From NCBI GenBank assembly GCA_050700495.1, contig JBOHHF010000403.1, forward strand, positions 1 to 9,351: a DNA stretch of 9,351 nt, in the 5' to 3' direction. The DNA comes from GCA-003244245 sp050700495 (GTDB lineage: Bacteria > Actinomycetota > Actinomycetes > Mycobacteriales > Pseudonocardiaceae). The notes under the pieces were generated by a model. That model saw nothing but the letters and a program-made list of their open reading frames with translations, made no database searches and was not told the origin of the DNA. A program made the translations under genes and the position numbers. Below, in pieces: positions 1-6,086 of this stretch (positions within the stretch are counted from its first letter, which is position 1; each line of letters opens with the position of its first letter).

Positions 1-182
1 GTGACACCACCTGACGCGAAGACCACCACCAAGCCTGGGTCGGGAACAGACCACACTCCATGGCAGCACTCCGCAACCTCGCCGCCGGACTTTTCCGCCT
101 TAACGGCCTACACAAAATAAAAGAAGCGACCGAGATGATCTGCCGCGACCGCAACCGCGCCCTCCCACTCCTAGCTACTTAA
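1..182 (+). pseudogene. ISAs1-family transposase, C-terminal fragment
   Basis: Read in the frame ending at the TAA at 180-182, the translation runs HSMAALRNLAAGLFRL and ends RALPLLAT. This matches the usual end of ISAs1-type (H-repeat) DDE transposases, where an 'AMATLRNLAIGxLRLxGxxNI' stretch is followed by a short basic tail. Just upstream the same frame reads REDHHQAWVGNRPHS, comparable to the family's 'GEDxSQVRTGxxP' segment, but a TGA at 12-14 interrupts it. The catalytic part would lie left of the window. The in-frame stop suggests a dead copy, although a sequencing error at the window edge cannot be excluded. The family call rests on motif recognition. I could not place the terminal inverted repeat with confidence; it may lie between 183 and about 225. 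Confidence 0.75.
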
Positions 183-213
183 CGTCACACTCAACACACT
201 CAGTAATCATGAC

Positions 214-342
214 GTGGACCTGGGGGAACGGCTCAGGCGGAGAGCGGCGGCAATAGGTGGAGCGATCGCAGAGGGGGAGGTTTTCGTTAACGGATCAATT
301 GCTCTTCCAGCACATACCGTCGAGCCATCCGTGGATTCGTGA
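214..342 (+). CDS. Small hypothetical protein, first of a three-gene overlapping chain
   Basis: From GTG 214 this frame encodes 42 residues, starting with the basic, alanine-rich helix-like VDLGERLRRRAAAIGGAIAE and continuing with a strand-like GEVFVNGSIALPAHTVEP. Its TGA overlaps the GTG start of the next gene in a GTGA arrangement, the same arrangement as the following junction. That repetition is the main argument that the gene is real. No Shine-Dalgarno sequence precedes GTG 214, and the frame stays open upstream into the flank of the ISAs1 remnant. The gene may therefore have lost its 5' end to the insertion, in which case 214 is not the native start. I recognise no family and assign no function. 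Confidence 0.4.
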   Translation: MDLGERLRRRAAAIGGAIAEGEVFVNGSIALPAHTVEPSVDS

Positions 343-617
343 GCGACAGTGGTGGGCAGCCGGGGTGGAGCCACACCGAGCACACCGCTGATCGGGTGGG
401 TATTTTTGATCGAGACCGTGAGGACGGGTTCACAATTCGGTGGCGACGAGGTGATCGGGTCGCCTATGTACTGAGTGGTCAGCGAGTGGGCGATCAGGGA
501 ATGACCGATGTCCTGGATACCATTCCTGTTTTGCCTGCTGGTTGGACTGATCTTGCCAAGATTTGGTCGCTCCGGCGGCGGCGGGTGCGACACAGAGAAC
601 AGGACACGCCCCCGTGA
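339..617 (+). CDS. Hypothetical protein of 92 residues
   Basis: GTG 339 overlaps the stop of the preceding frame (GTGA), and the TGA at 615-617 overlaps the GTG start of the next gene in the same way. Translation of the three is therefore probably coupled; no separate Shine-Dalgarno sequence is visible. The product is soluble and polar. Residues 18-52 alternate hydrophobic and charged positions (ADRVGIFDRD, GFTIRWRRGDRVAYVLSGQR), which suggests a small beta-barrel-like fold. A short aromatic segment (PAGWTDLAKIWSL) follows, then a strongly basic tail (RRRRVRHRE). I do not recognise the family. Chains of tiny overlapping genes like this are common in actinobacterial integrative elements, so a mobile-element origin is plausible but inferred. 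This member has no internal stop. Confidence 0.6.
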   Translation: MSDSGGQPGWSHTEHTADRVGIFDRDREDGFTIRWRRGDRVAYVLSGQRVGDQGMTDVLDTIPVLPAGWTDLAKIWSLRRRRVRHREQDTPP

Positions 618-1021
618 ACAGCACAGGCGACAAGTCTGCGGATAGGGTTACAAACGATGGCTCCGAGCAGCAAGGATAATCAGTCCTTCATACGCCTCCC
701 GTGGAGCCCCGGGGAGCCGTGAGTAACGTTTGGGAAACACGCTACAGGCTCCTTCTGGAAGAGCTTGAGGCACTGGCAAACCGACTCAGCGGTCAGGAGC
801 CGATCACGCATGTGGTATGCACTGACCAGATGGTGCGGGTGTTCACAGGTGTGGGCATGCTGCTGAGGCAGCACCGCGCCAACACACAGGGTCGGTGCCA
901 TTACTGTGGGCGGCGGTGGCGATTCTGACAGAAACAGCCCCAGTGCACGGTATACCGGTGTCTCGACTTCGCTCTGCGACAGCCTTTGAATATGCTGCTT
1001 CAGCAGTTACGTGAGAACTAG
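614..1021 (+). pseudogene. Small CxxC protein gene with two in-frame stops
   Basis: From GTG 614 (GTGA overlap with the upstream gene) one frame runs 136 codons to the TAG at 1019-1021 and is broken only by TAA at 677-679 and TGA at 926-928. The central open part reads VSNVWETRYRLLLEELEALA, followed by a CHYC pair. Directly after the TGA the frame continues QKQPQCTVYRCLDFALRQPL and ends LLQQLREN. The coding character on both sides of the TGA, with a second cysteine pair (C-x4-C), indicates one ancestral protein whose putative zinc site is split by a nonsense mutation, probably TGG to TGA. A shorter product from GTG 701 or GTG 719 (preceded by GGGGAG) ending at 928 could still be made. Function is unknown. 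The two halves could also be separate ORFs, but that explains the continuing frame less well. Confidence 0.6.
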
Positions 1022-1023
1022 GT

Positions 1024-1242
1024 GAGACAGAGCTCGTCCGGCGCAAGGGCCCGTGGAAAACGCTCGATGATTTGGAGTTAGCAACCTTCGAATGGGTCGA
1101 TTGGTGCGATCACCGACGGCTCCACACCGCCTGGGGCAACACGCCACCAGCGGATATGAGACCACCTACCATAATCAGAAAGGACCTGCTAAACTCGCTG
1201 ACGCGATATGAACCCAGCCTCTACACTTCCCGGGGCGGTTCA
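1024..1242 (+). mobile_element. IS3-family element remnant: OrfB C-terminus and right end
   Basis: In one frame from 1030 the sequence encodes ELVRRKGPWKTLDDLELAT followed by WVDWCDHRRLHTAWGNTPPA. This is the diagnostic C-terminal part of the IS3-family OrfB integrase, with the last acidic-residue region and the 'W-x5-RRLH' and 'PPA' motifs. The reading frame has no usual start here and is preceded by TGA at 1012-1014. Everything upstream of this segment (OrfA and most of the DDE core) is absent, and the remnant begins within a few bases of the stop of the preceding small gene. At its right side lies a typical IS3 terminal repeat (1227-1242). The element is dead. The deletion probably removed the left part of the IS together with its left junction. 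Confidence 0.8.
1227..1242 (+). repeat. IS3-type terminal inverted repeat (right end)
   Basis: Read on the minus strand the sequence is TGAACCGCCCCGGGAA. This matches the TGAACCGCCCCGG-type tips known from many IS3-family elements, and it lies where the right end should be, about 70 bp after the conserved transposase C-terminus. The left copy is not in the window. Confidence 0.6.
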
Positions 1243-1265
1243 CTCCTGCTACTACTCGGCCGTTA

Positions 1266-1628
1266 CTAGAACTCCAGTACATCAAGCTTCTTTTCAAGCA
1301 CCTTCTTCAGCTCTTCCTCTGTCTTGTCTTTCGCGACAGACTCAAAGCACGGGCATCGTGCCAGGACGTACGTAACGCCGTTAGGAAGGCAGACCCACAC
1401 GCCAGTAATGCGCAACGCGTGAATGACAGCAGCGATCTCTTTATCGCCTGGAAGCAGGATCTTTTTTGCAAATTCTTCGCCTATTCGCCGTTCAAGTGTC
1501 GGTCGCCCAAGCCATCCGAGACCCCTCGCGAGTTGCTCTTCGACAGCGCTTTCCCAACCGTCCCACAAGGTCTTCTCTACGATATTCGCCGTACTCTCAA
1601 GCTGACGAACGGTGGGCCGATAATCCAT
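1266..1628 (-). CDS. Hypothetical protein of 120 residues
   Basis: ATG 1628 is chosen because it overlaps the stop of the upstream gene (TGATG), a classic coupled start. The same frame stays open further upstream, but that part is a glycine/cysteine-rich shadow of the neighbouring gene. The product starts MDYRPTVRQLESTANIVEK. A helical, amphipathic middle is followed by LLPGDKEIAAVIHALRITGV (residues 58-77), a CxC element (RCPCFE, 91-96) and a highly charged C-terminal helix (DKTEEELKKVLEKKLDVL). It has no membrane segment or signal peptide. The layout resembles unnamed small proteins of actinobacterial integrated elements, but I cannot name a family or function. It is intact, unlike most of its neighbours. 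Confidence 0.6.
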   Translation of the reverse strand: MDYRPTVRQLESTANIVEKTLWDGWESAVEEQLARGLGWLGRPTLERRIGEEFAKKILLPGDKEIAAVIHALRITGVWVCLPNGVTYVLARCPCFESVAKDKTEEELKKVLEKKLDVLEF

Positions 1629-1843
1629 CACCGGTTCGCGAGGCGGCGGTACGTGAGGAGGATAGGCTTGCTCGCCCGAGCCTGCTCCACGGTGGCCGCA
1701 CGATCCAGGCCCGTGACAACAGCACCGCTCGCCCCATCCAGAGACTCCTCGTCCACAGTAACCAGGCGTCGTCTCGTTCTCGGCTCCGCATGTGTACTCG
1801 TAGCCCACAAGAAGAGCGTTGATCCAATTGGTAGAACTGTCAC
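1628..1843 (-). CDS. Hypothetical small protein, upstream partner of the 120-residue gene
   Basis: The frame from GTG 1843 gives 71 residues and ends in a well-formed segment: SGAVVTGLDRAATVEQARAS, then KPILLTYRRLANR. Its TGA shares bases with the ATG of the next gene, so the two are probably translated together. The true start is uncertain. GTG 1843 has GGCGGA almost adjacent rather than at normal spacing, the frame is open further up to the TAA at 1946-1948, and a GTG in the VTVDEE segment would give only about 42 residues. Residues 1-20 are moderately hydrophobic but do not form a clear signal peptide. The family is unknown. The gene lies directly downstream of the serine recombinase remnant in the same orientation, which hints that both belonged to one integrative element. 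Confidence 0.5.
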   Translation of the reverse strand: MTVLPIGSTLFLWATSTHAEPRTRRRLVTVDEESLDGASGAVVTGLDRAATVEQARASKPILLTYRRLANR

Positions 1844-1945
1844 TCCGCCATCAGAACGAGACCGTCCACCAAAATTGGGTAGCGCCGTACTCGGTTTACT
1901 ATTGTAAATACGCAGAGTCGGACAAAAAGGACGAAACTTACCTTC

Positions 1946-2801
1946 TTACGTCCGCCGGACCGGCTCTCCCAGCCGCTTGGGATCAAAGGGGTTACGTCCT
2001 GGTACCGCCGGGTGCACGACAATTCGATCAAATAAGTGCCTTGATCACTGCTCGGCGCCGATGGAAGGACCGCCCCTTCCGTCCCTCGTCAAAGGCCACA
2101 AAACCGCCGGTGAGCCCTTCAAGAGCTGCAATGCGGCCGGGTGTTACTCAGTCGCTTCCTCGCGGCCTCCAAACGGTCTTCCAGCAGCCCACGGGCCAGC
2201 AACCACTCCCCGCGTGGATCACATTGGTGGCTTAGTCCTCAGCCAGCTCGTCCAGTTTGCGTTGATCCGCTGTCATATGCCGGAGCACGGCCTCATCTGT
2301 CTCGGTCTGCCCCTTACCCGGGTCGCCTTCGCGAACTCCCGGTGAGTCCAACGCGATCTTCACCATCTGCGTCATGTGTTCGTCAGTCGGATCGGCAAGG
2401 ATGTAGATCTTCCCGCACCGGTTGTTGCCCGGAAGCTTATTGCATACGTAGCGCATCCGGCCGTCGTCGCGAGGCCGCCCACAGATAGCTCCCTCACAGC
2501 GTCCACACCGCAGGACTCTAGACGCCCAGGCATCGCCTGGGCGTGGCTGGTGTGATCCGTCGCCGTGGGTCCATGAGCAGCGCACGAAGCCATGCCAAGT
2601 CCTCTGCTGATGGTGCCGGCCACACCGCATCGGCGATGATTTCACCCACCAGACGCCGTTTGGTCTGACTGTTCGACCGAGGCTGGTGGTCGCGTTGCCC
2701 AGAGATGCGGTCGAAGGCAACATGCGCTTGAGCGTCTGTGCAGACCACTGCTCACCAGTCGAGGTGCAAATCCCACGACTGTTCAGGTCACGGGCCAGCT
2801 C
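1946..2801 (-). pseudogene. Large serine recombinase remnant (C-terminal half), multiply frameshifted
   Basis: Pieces of one protein appear in order in changing frames. ELARDLNSRGICTSTGEQW (from 2801) is the helical 'Recombinase' domain. RISGQRDHQPRS, RRLVGEIIADAVWPA and SAEDLAWLRALL (about 2715-2520) are in a second frame. The zinc ribbon RCGRCEGAICGRPRDDGRMR ... YVCNKL ... RCGKIYILADP (about 2510-2395) is back in the first frame, which stops at 2232. RGEWLLARGLLEDRLEAARK, part of the coiled-coil (about 2215-2136), is in another frame, followed by RSFHRRRAVIKAL. The end is FDRIVVHPAVPGRNPFDPKR, closing with TAA at 1946-1948. This is the architecture of large serine integrases/resolvases. The N-terminal catalytic domain with the active serine is missing. 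At least four or five frame breaks make it non-functional. Such enzymes integrate phages and integrative elements. Confidence 0.85.
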
Positions 2802-2923
2802 AGTGCGTTGGTGAGGCTGAGCACTCTGGCAGAAGCGCTGGAGACTAGGCCGAGGGCAGATAACCGTGCGCTTGCTCGCCGGGCACTGCAGGGTGCGATG
2901 ACGCGAGTGTGACGGGTGAACGG

Positions 2924-3688
2924 TCAACGCAGCAGCGGGTTGGCCAGCATACCCTTGCCGAGGACGCTTGCCCGCAGGTCGAGCAACCACGTCTCCTGAG
3001 CCATCCGGGTGGCGTCGAGCCGGTGCGGCCACAGCCGTTCGGCGTCGTTCCACGCGGCCTCCCTGGTGGCCACGATGGCGAAATCATCGAAGAGTTTCTC
3101 CATTGCATCGACCAGATCCGGGTCCTCCTCGGCCTCGAACTTTTCGCTCAGCTGCAACGTGTTGGCAGCGAAGATCTGGTTGACACCCAGGTAGTCGTTC
3201 CGCTGATCGCCTACGCCGAAATCGACGCCGAGCCGCACACACGTGCTGACGACGGCGAGCGCCAGATCGAAGTTGATATGGGCGTTCACCCCTGCGACGG
3301 CGAAGTGCAGGCGGCTGATCCGCGGGGTCACTGCGGTTGTCGAACAACACCCGCCAGGACCTCGGTGTCGCCGGGCGGTCGAACGCGTAGGACTGCAGAG
3401 CCTGGAAATATCGCTCGGCGAACTCGAGGTCCAGCGTGGCCAGATATTCCGAGTCCTCGAAACTCCCCTCCTCCAGCCAGCGCAAGACGTTCGCGGTGAT
3501 GGTCTGGTAGAGGCTCGTGAAGCACGCGATGCCATCCGCTTCACCCTGCGGGGAGGTCTTGGCCAGCTCGAATATTGTCCCCAGCTTCGTGACGACCTCA
3601 GGCACCGTGGCTAGCTTGCCACGCGCTGCCTCAGCGATCTGGAGCTCAAGCGGCGAGGGGCGTGTCGAGCGGTCACGGTGACTGCCAT
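2924..3688 (-). pseudogene. DUF5995 family protein gene, frameshifted
   Basis: Two frames together give a recognisable DUF5995 protein. The first (about 3605-3326) reads GDGVA-like GEADGIACFTSLYQTITANV, then RYFQALQSYAFDR and PRSWRVLFDNRSDP. The second (about 3320-2924) continues RISRLHFAVAGVNAHINFDL, FEAEEDPDLVDAM and DDFAIVATREAAWNDAERLW, ending at TGA 2924-2926. The join DNRSDP/RISRLHFA needs removal of one base in the CCCGCGG run around 3320-3327, so a 1-bp insertion (or equivalent) broke the gene. The native start is probably ATG 3688, which has GAGGAG eight bases upstream. That frame (MAVTVTARHAPRR) must shift once more to reach the body frame, giving a second lesion. DUF5995 has no established biochemical role; a helical bundle with the conserved 'GxNAHINxDL' motif is typical. 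Confidence 0.75.
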
Positions 3689-3825
3689 ACCATTCTCCTC
3701 ACCTGGTCCGAGGGGGCGTTCTCCGTGTTGACCGGAGACACCTCGGAATTGGGCGGCAGCGCCGGCCCTCGATGCAGAATAGTGCCCGCTTCCAGATACA
3801 CCTTGTCTTCGTCTTCGCGAATCAC
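3673..3825 (-). CDS. Short hypothetical protein or gene fragment upstream of the DUF5995 gene
   Basis: From GTG 3825 this minus-strand frame gives 50 residues: MIREDEDKVYLEAGTILHRG, a proline- and acid-rich middle, and the end QVRRMVWQSP. Its TGA at 3675-3673 lies just inside the probable DUF5995 start at 3688, so the two frames overlap by 16 bases like coupled genes. Coding character seems to extend a little upstream (DLSRWLV), up to where the plus-strand kinase fragment begins near 3863. The 5' part may therefore have been lost at a rearrangement junction. There is no Shine-Dalgarno sequence before GTG 3825. I do not recognise the family. It could be spurious. Confidence 0.3.
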   Translation of the reverse strand: MIREDEDKVYLEAGTILHRGPALPPNSEVSPVNTENAPSDQVRRMVWQSP

Positions 3826-3862
3826 GAGCCAACGGGAGAGGTCGGTGGCGGCCGGGTTACTG

Positions 3863-4054
3863 GAGCGTGGGATGCGGGGGCCTTCGTCGACCGGCACAGG
3901 CCTCGGCTTGCACGTCAGCGCCGAGCTGGCCGGCCGGCACGGCGGCGCGATCCGCCTGGTGCCCACACCGGCCGGCGGGCGCGGCTGGACCGTCGTCGTC
4001 GAGCTCCCCGCGGCCGTCGCAGGTTTGTCGCTACCGGAGCGGGTGGCGGCATGA
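3863..4054 (+). pseudogene. Sensor histidine kinase, C-terminal ATP-binding fragment
   Basis: The frame reads PSSTGTGLGLHVSAELAGRH followed by GGAIRLVPTPAGGRGWTVVV and ends at TGA 4052-4054. STGTGLGL is the G2 box of the HATPase_c domain of two-component kinases, and the downstream 'GGxIxL...G.T..V.LP' pattern is its usual end. The N-box, G1 box, H-box and any sensor domain are absent. Upstream sequence is unrelated minus-strand material, so this is a 3' stub left after a rearrangement. Its stop overlaps the ATG of the following response regulator (ATGA), showing that the two formed a two-component operon. Confidence 0.8.
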
Positions 4055-4407
4055 CCGACGCTGCTGGCCGCGCCACGGTGTTGATCTTCGACGATCACGA
4101 GCTGCTCAGCTACGCACTGGTGATCGCGCTCGACTCGCGGGAATTGTGCGCGCAGCAGCTGACACCGCACGAACTGCTCGCCCGGCTCAATCAACCGGCG
4201 CTCCCAGGTGGGTTCGTGCTCCTCGCTCGACCTCGACCTTGGTGAGAACATCGACGGTGCCCGGCTGGTTAGTCGTTGCGTCGGGCCGAAAAATACACTG
4301 TGTCGGTGGCCACGGTGCGGACCCAGATCCGTTCAATCCTGGCCAAGCTTGAGGTCTCCTCGCAGCTCGAGGCGGTGGCGATGGCCCGGCAGCACAGAAG
4401 TAGGTAG
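4051..4407 (+). pseudogene. LuxR/NarL-type response regulator, internally deleted and frameshifted
   Basis: The first 64 codons from ATG 4051 encode a receiver-domain start: ATVLIFDDHELLSYALVIAL, with the acidic DD pair, then ALPGGFVLL, stopping at TGA 4243-4245. Shifting frame around 4215-4225 restores LDLDLGENIDGARLV, where the phospho-acceptor aspartate should be. From about 4290 the original frame resumes with VSVATVRTQIRSILAKLEVS followed by SQLEAVAMARQ, ending at TAG 4405-4407. This is the recognition helix and dimer helix of a LuxR-type HTH. Everything between them, roughly 100 codons with the rest of the receiver domain and the first HTH helices, is missing. It cannot make a working regulator. 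It was the partner of the kinase fragment just upstream. Confidence 0.8.
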
Positions 4408-4474
4408 CCAGCAGGCCCGAAATGGGCAGTGGTTACCGACGCCCGCGCGCTGCGCCCGACCGTAGAACTGTGCC

Positions 4475-5677
4475 ATGACCGAGATGCTGCTGGCGGCGCC
4501 GTTCACTATCACCGACGGGCCGCAGCGCCACGCCACATACGCCGAGTTGGCGGCGGCCGGACCGGTACACCACATCGTGCTGCCCACCGGTGAGCCGGCC
4601 TGGCTGATCACCGGCTACGACGAGGCGCGCCACGCCCTGCACGACCCGCGGCTGATCAAGAGTGCTGCGACGATGGCCGCCATCGGCCGTGACCTACTGG
4701 CACCCGAAGTGTTCGCGGCGATGACTCAGCACATGCTCAACAGCAACCCACCCGACCACACCCGGCTGCGCCGGCTGGTCACCGCCGCCTTCACCCGCCG
4801 CCGCGTCGAACAGCTCGCACCACGCATCCAACAGATCACCGACGAACTGCTCGACGCGGTGACCGACTCGGCGCAGGTCGACCTGATCGACTCGTTCGCC
4901 TACCCGCTGCCACTTACCGTGATCTGCGAACTGCTCGGCGTCCCGGTCGACCACCGCACAGAATTCCGTGACTGGTCTTACATCGTCGTCACCGGAGTGA
5001 TGGCCGGCTCGGACGTGTACGTCGCCGCGGTCACGGCGATGGTGGGCTACCTGCGTGAGCTCGTCGAGGCCAAGCGCGCCGCCCCGGCCGACGATCTGCT
5101 CTCCGCGCTGATTGTGGTCCGCGACGGCGAGGACCGCTTGTCGGAGGACGAGCTCATCTCGATGGTGTTCCTGTTGCTCATCGCCGGCCACGAGACCACG
5201 GTCAATCTGATCGGCAACGGCGTGCTCGCGCTGCTCACCCACCCCGAGCAGCTGGCGCTGCTGCGCTCCCAGCCGGATCGGTTACCCGCTGCGGTCGAGG
5301 AGCTGTTGCGCTTCGACGGCCCACTGCAGGTGGCACTTGCTCGCTGGACCGCCGAGCCGGTAGACATCGGCGGGGTTACCATCCCGGCTGGTGAGATCGT
5401 CATTCCTGGCCTGCTGGCCGCCAACCGCGACCCGGCGTGCACCGCGTACCCCGACACATTGGACATCACCCGCACCGACAACCCGCACGTGGCCTTCGGC
5501 CACGGCATCCACCACTGCCTCGGCGCAGCACTGGCCCGGCTCGAAGGCCGTATCGCGCTGAGCACCCTGCTCGCCCGCTTTCCCCGGCTGCGGTTAGCGA
5601 AACCTGCGGAGCAACTGACCTGGCGGCCGAACGTGCTCATGAACGGCCTGGCAACGCTCCCCGTGGCACTGCACTGA
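4475..5677 (+). CDS. Cytochrome P450 monooxygenase
   Basis: The gene is intact at 400 residues, the normal length for a soluble bacterial P450. Diagnostic motifs are all present: NPPDHTRLRRLVTAAFT (91-107), the I-helix oxygen-activation motif AGHETT (237-242), the K-helix ExxR as ELLR (276-279), and the heme loop FGHGIHHCLGAALARLE with the axial Cys at 348. It binds heme and would hydroxylate or epoxidise a small hydrophobic substrate using electrons from a ferredoxin; no redox partner is encoded nearby. The sequence is of the CYP107-like bacterial type by general appearance, but the substrate cannot be inferred. ATG 4475 has no Shine-Dalgarno sequence, and a weak -10-like TAGAAC sits at 4463-4468, so the transcript may be leaderless. 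It is the only undamaged larger gene in the accessory half and converges on the core operon. Confidence 0.95.
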   Translation: MTEMLLAAPFTITDGPQRHATYAELAAAGPVHHIVLPTGEPAWLITGYDEARHALHDPRLIKSAATMAAIGRDLLAPEVFAAMTQHMLNSNPPDHTRLRRLVTAAFTRRRVEQLAPRIQQITDELLDAVTDSAQVDLIDSFAYPLPLTVICELLGVPVDHRTEFRDWSYIVVTGVMAGSDVYVAAVTAMVGYLRELVEAKRAAPADDLLSALIVVRDGEDRLSEDELISMVFLLLIAGHETTVNLIGNGVLALLTHPEQLALLRSQPDRLPAAVEELLRFDGPLQVALARWTAEPVDIGGVTIPAGEIVIPGLLAANRDPACTAYPDTLDITRTDNPHVAFGHGIHHCLGAALARLEGRIALSTLLARFPRLRLAKPAEQLTWRPNVLMNGLATLPVALH

Positions 5678-5693
5678 ACAGGAAATCCAGACG

Positions 5694-5720
5694 CTGTCCC
5701 GCGGCGATCTCATGGGGCAG
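5694..5720. terminator. Possible hairpin between convergent genes
   Basis: CTGTCCC (5694-5700) can pair with GGGGCAG (5714-5720), seven pairs including one G-U, around a 13-base loop. It lies in the 52-bp gap between the P450 stop and the DUF2469 stop, where a bidirectional terminator would be expected. There is no U-tract and the stem is modest, so this is a weak prediction. Confidence 0.25.
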
Positions 5721-5729
5721 GCCGCGTCC

Positions 5730-6053
5730 TCAGCCGCCGAACGGACCGCCTTCGGGCAGCCGTAGATCGGGTTTGTCCACTTCCTCGATATTCACATCTT
5801 TGAACGTGATCACTCGGACGTTCTTCACGAACCGGGCGGGCCGGTACATGTCCCATACCCACGAATCGGACATCCGGACCTCGAAGTACACCTCCCCGTC
5901 GGCGTTGCGTGCCTGTACGTCCACCGCGTTGGCCAGGTAGAAGCGCCGCTCGGTCTCCACGACGTAGGCGAACTGACTGACGACGTCGCGGTACTCCTTG
6001 TACAGCGACAGTTCCATCTCGGTCTCGTACTTCTCGAGATCCTCGGCGCTCAT
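5730..6053 (-). CDS. DUF2469 family conserved actinobacterial protein
   Basis: The product has 107 residues, the usual length, and begins MSAEDLEKYETEMELSLYKE. It continues with FAYVVETERRFYLANAVDV, the tryptophan-rich EVRMSDSWVWDMYRPARFVK and VRVITFKDVNIEE. These are the highly conserved blocks of DUF2469, an actinobacterial family of unknown function almost always found just after rnhB. It is acidic and cytosolic, with no membrane segment. ATG 6053 is fixed by family alignment. The in-frame sequence upstream has no usual start codon, and no Shine-Dalgarno sequence lies at normal distance. Translation probably depends on the 8-codon ORF that overlaps its start. It is the last gene of the operon. 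Identity is certain at family level; the function is not known. Confidence 0.95.
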   Translation of the reverse strand: MSAEDLEKYETEMELSLYKEYRDVVSQFAYVVETERRFYLANAVDVQARNADGEVYFEVRMSDSWVWDMYRPARFVKNVRVITFKDVNIEEVDKPDLRLPEGGPFGG

Positions 6054-6076
6054 CGACAGCCCATCGGTCGCTTCAT
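6050..6076 (-). CDS. Eight-codon leader ORF coupled to the DUF2469 gene
   Basis: ATG 6076 is preceded, ten bases upstream, by a perfect AGGAGG (6092-6087). It encodes MKRPMGCR, and its TGA (6052-6050) overlaps the DUF2469 ATG (6053-6051) as ATGA. The Shine-Dalgarno sequence is more than 30 bases from the DUF2469 start, too far to serve it directly. The geometry suggests ribosomes load at the mini-ORF and reinitiate at DUF2469. This is inference from positions only. Confidence 0.45.
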   Translation of the reverse strand: MKRPMGCR

Positions 6077-6086
6077 CGGTGCTGGT

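Noticed and set aside
926..928. TGA as a selenocysteine codon
   Set aside because: No selenocysteine insertion hairpin is evident, the gene has another stop (TAA), and a tryptophan-to-stop change is simpler.
1629..1808. Upstream extension of the 120-residue minus-strand gene, rich in Gly and Cys
   Set aside because: It overlaps a better coding frame of the partner gene, and the TGATG junction at 1628 gives a natural start.
1840..2031. Minus-strand frame of 63 codons ending in a GTGA overlap with GTG 1843
   Set aside because: Its first half overlaps the recombinase tail in the wrong frame, and the rest shows no family features.
1819..2235. Plus-strand open frame of 138 codons
   Set aside because: The minus strand here encodes the recognisable end of a serine recombinase; this frame is its shadow.
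2909..3499. Plus-strand open frame of 196 codons
   Set aside because: It is antisense to the DUF5995 gene, whose conserved motifs are on the minus strand.
3826..4251. Long minus-strand extension upstream of the 50-residue fragment
   Set aside because: It is antisense to the kinase and response regulator fragments, which carry clear motifs on the plus strand.
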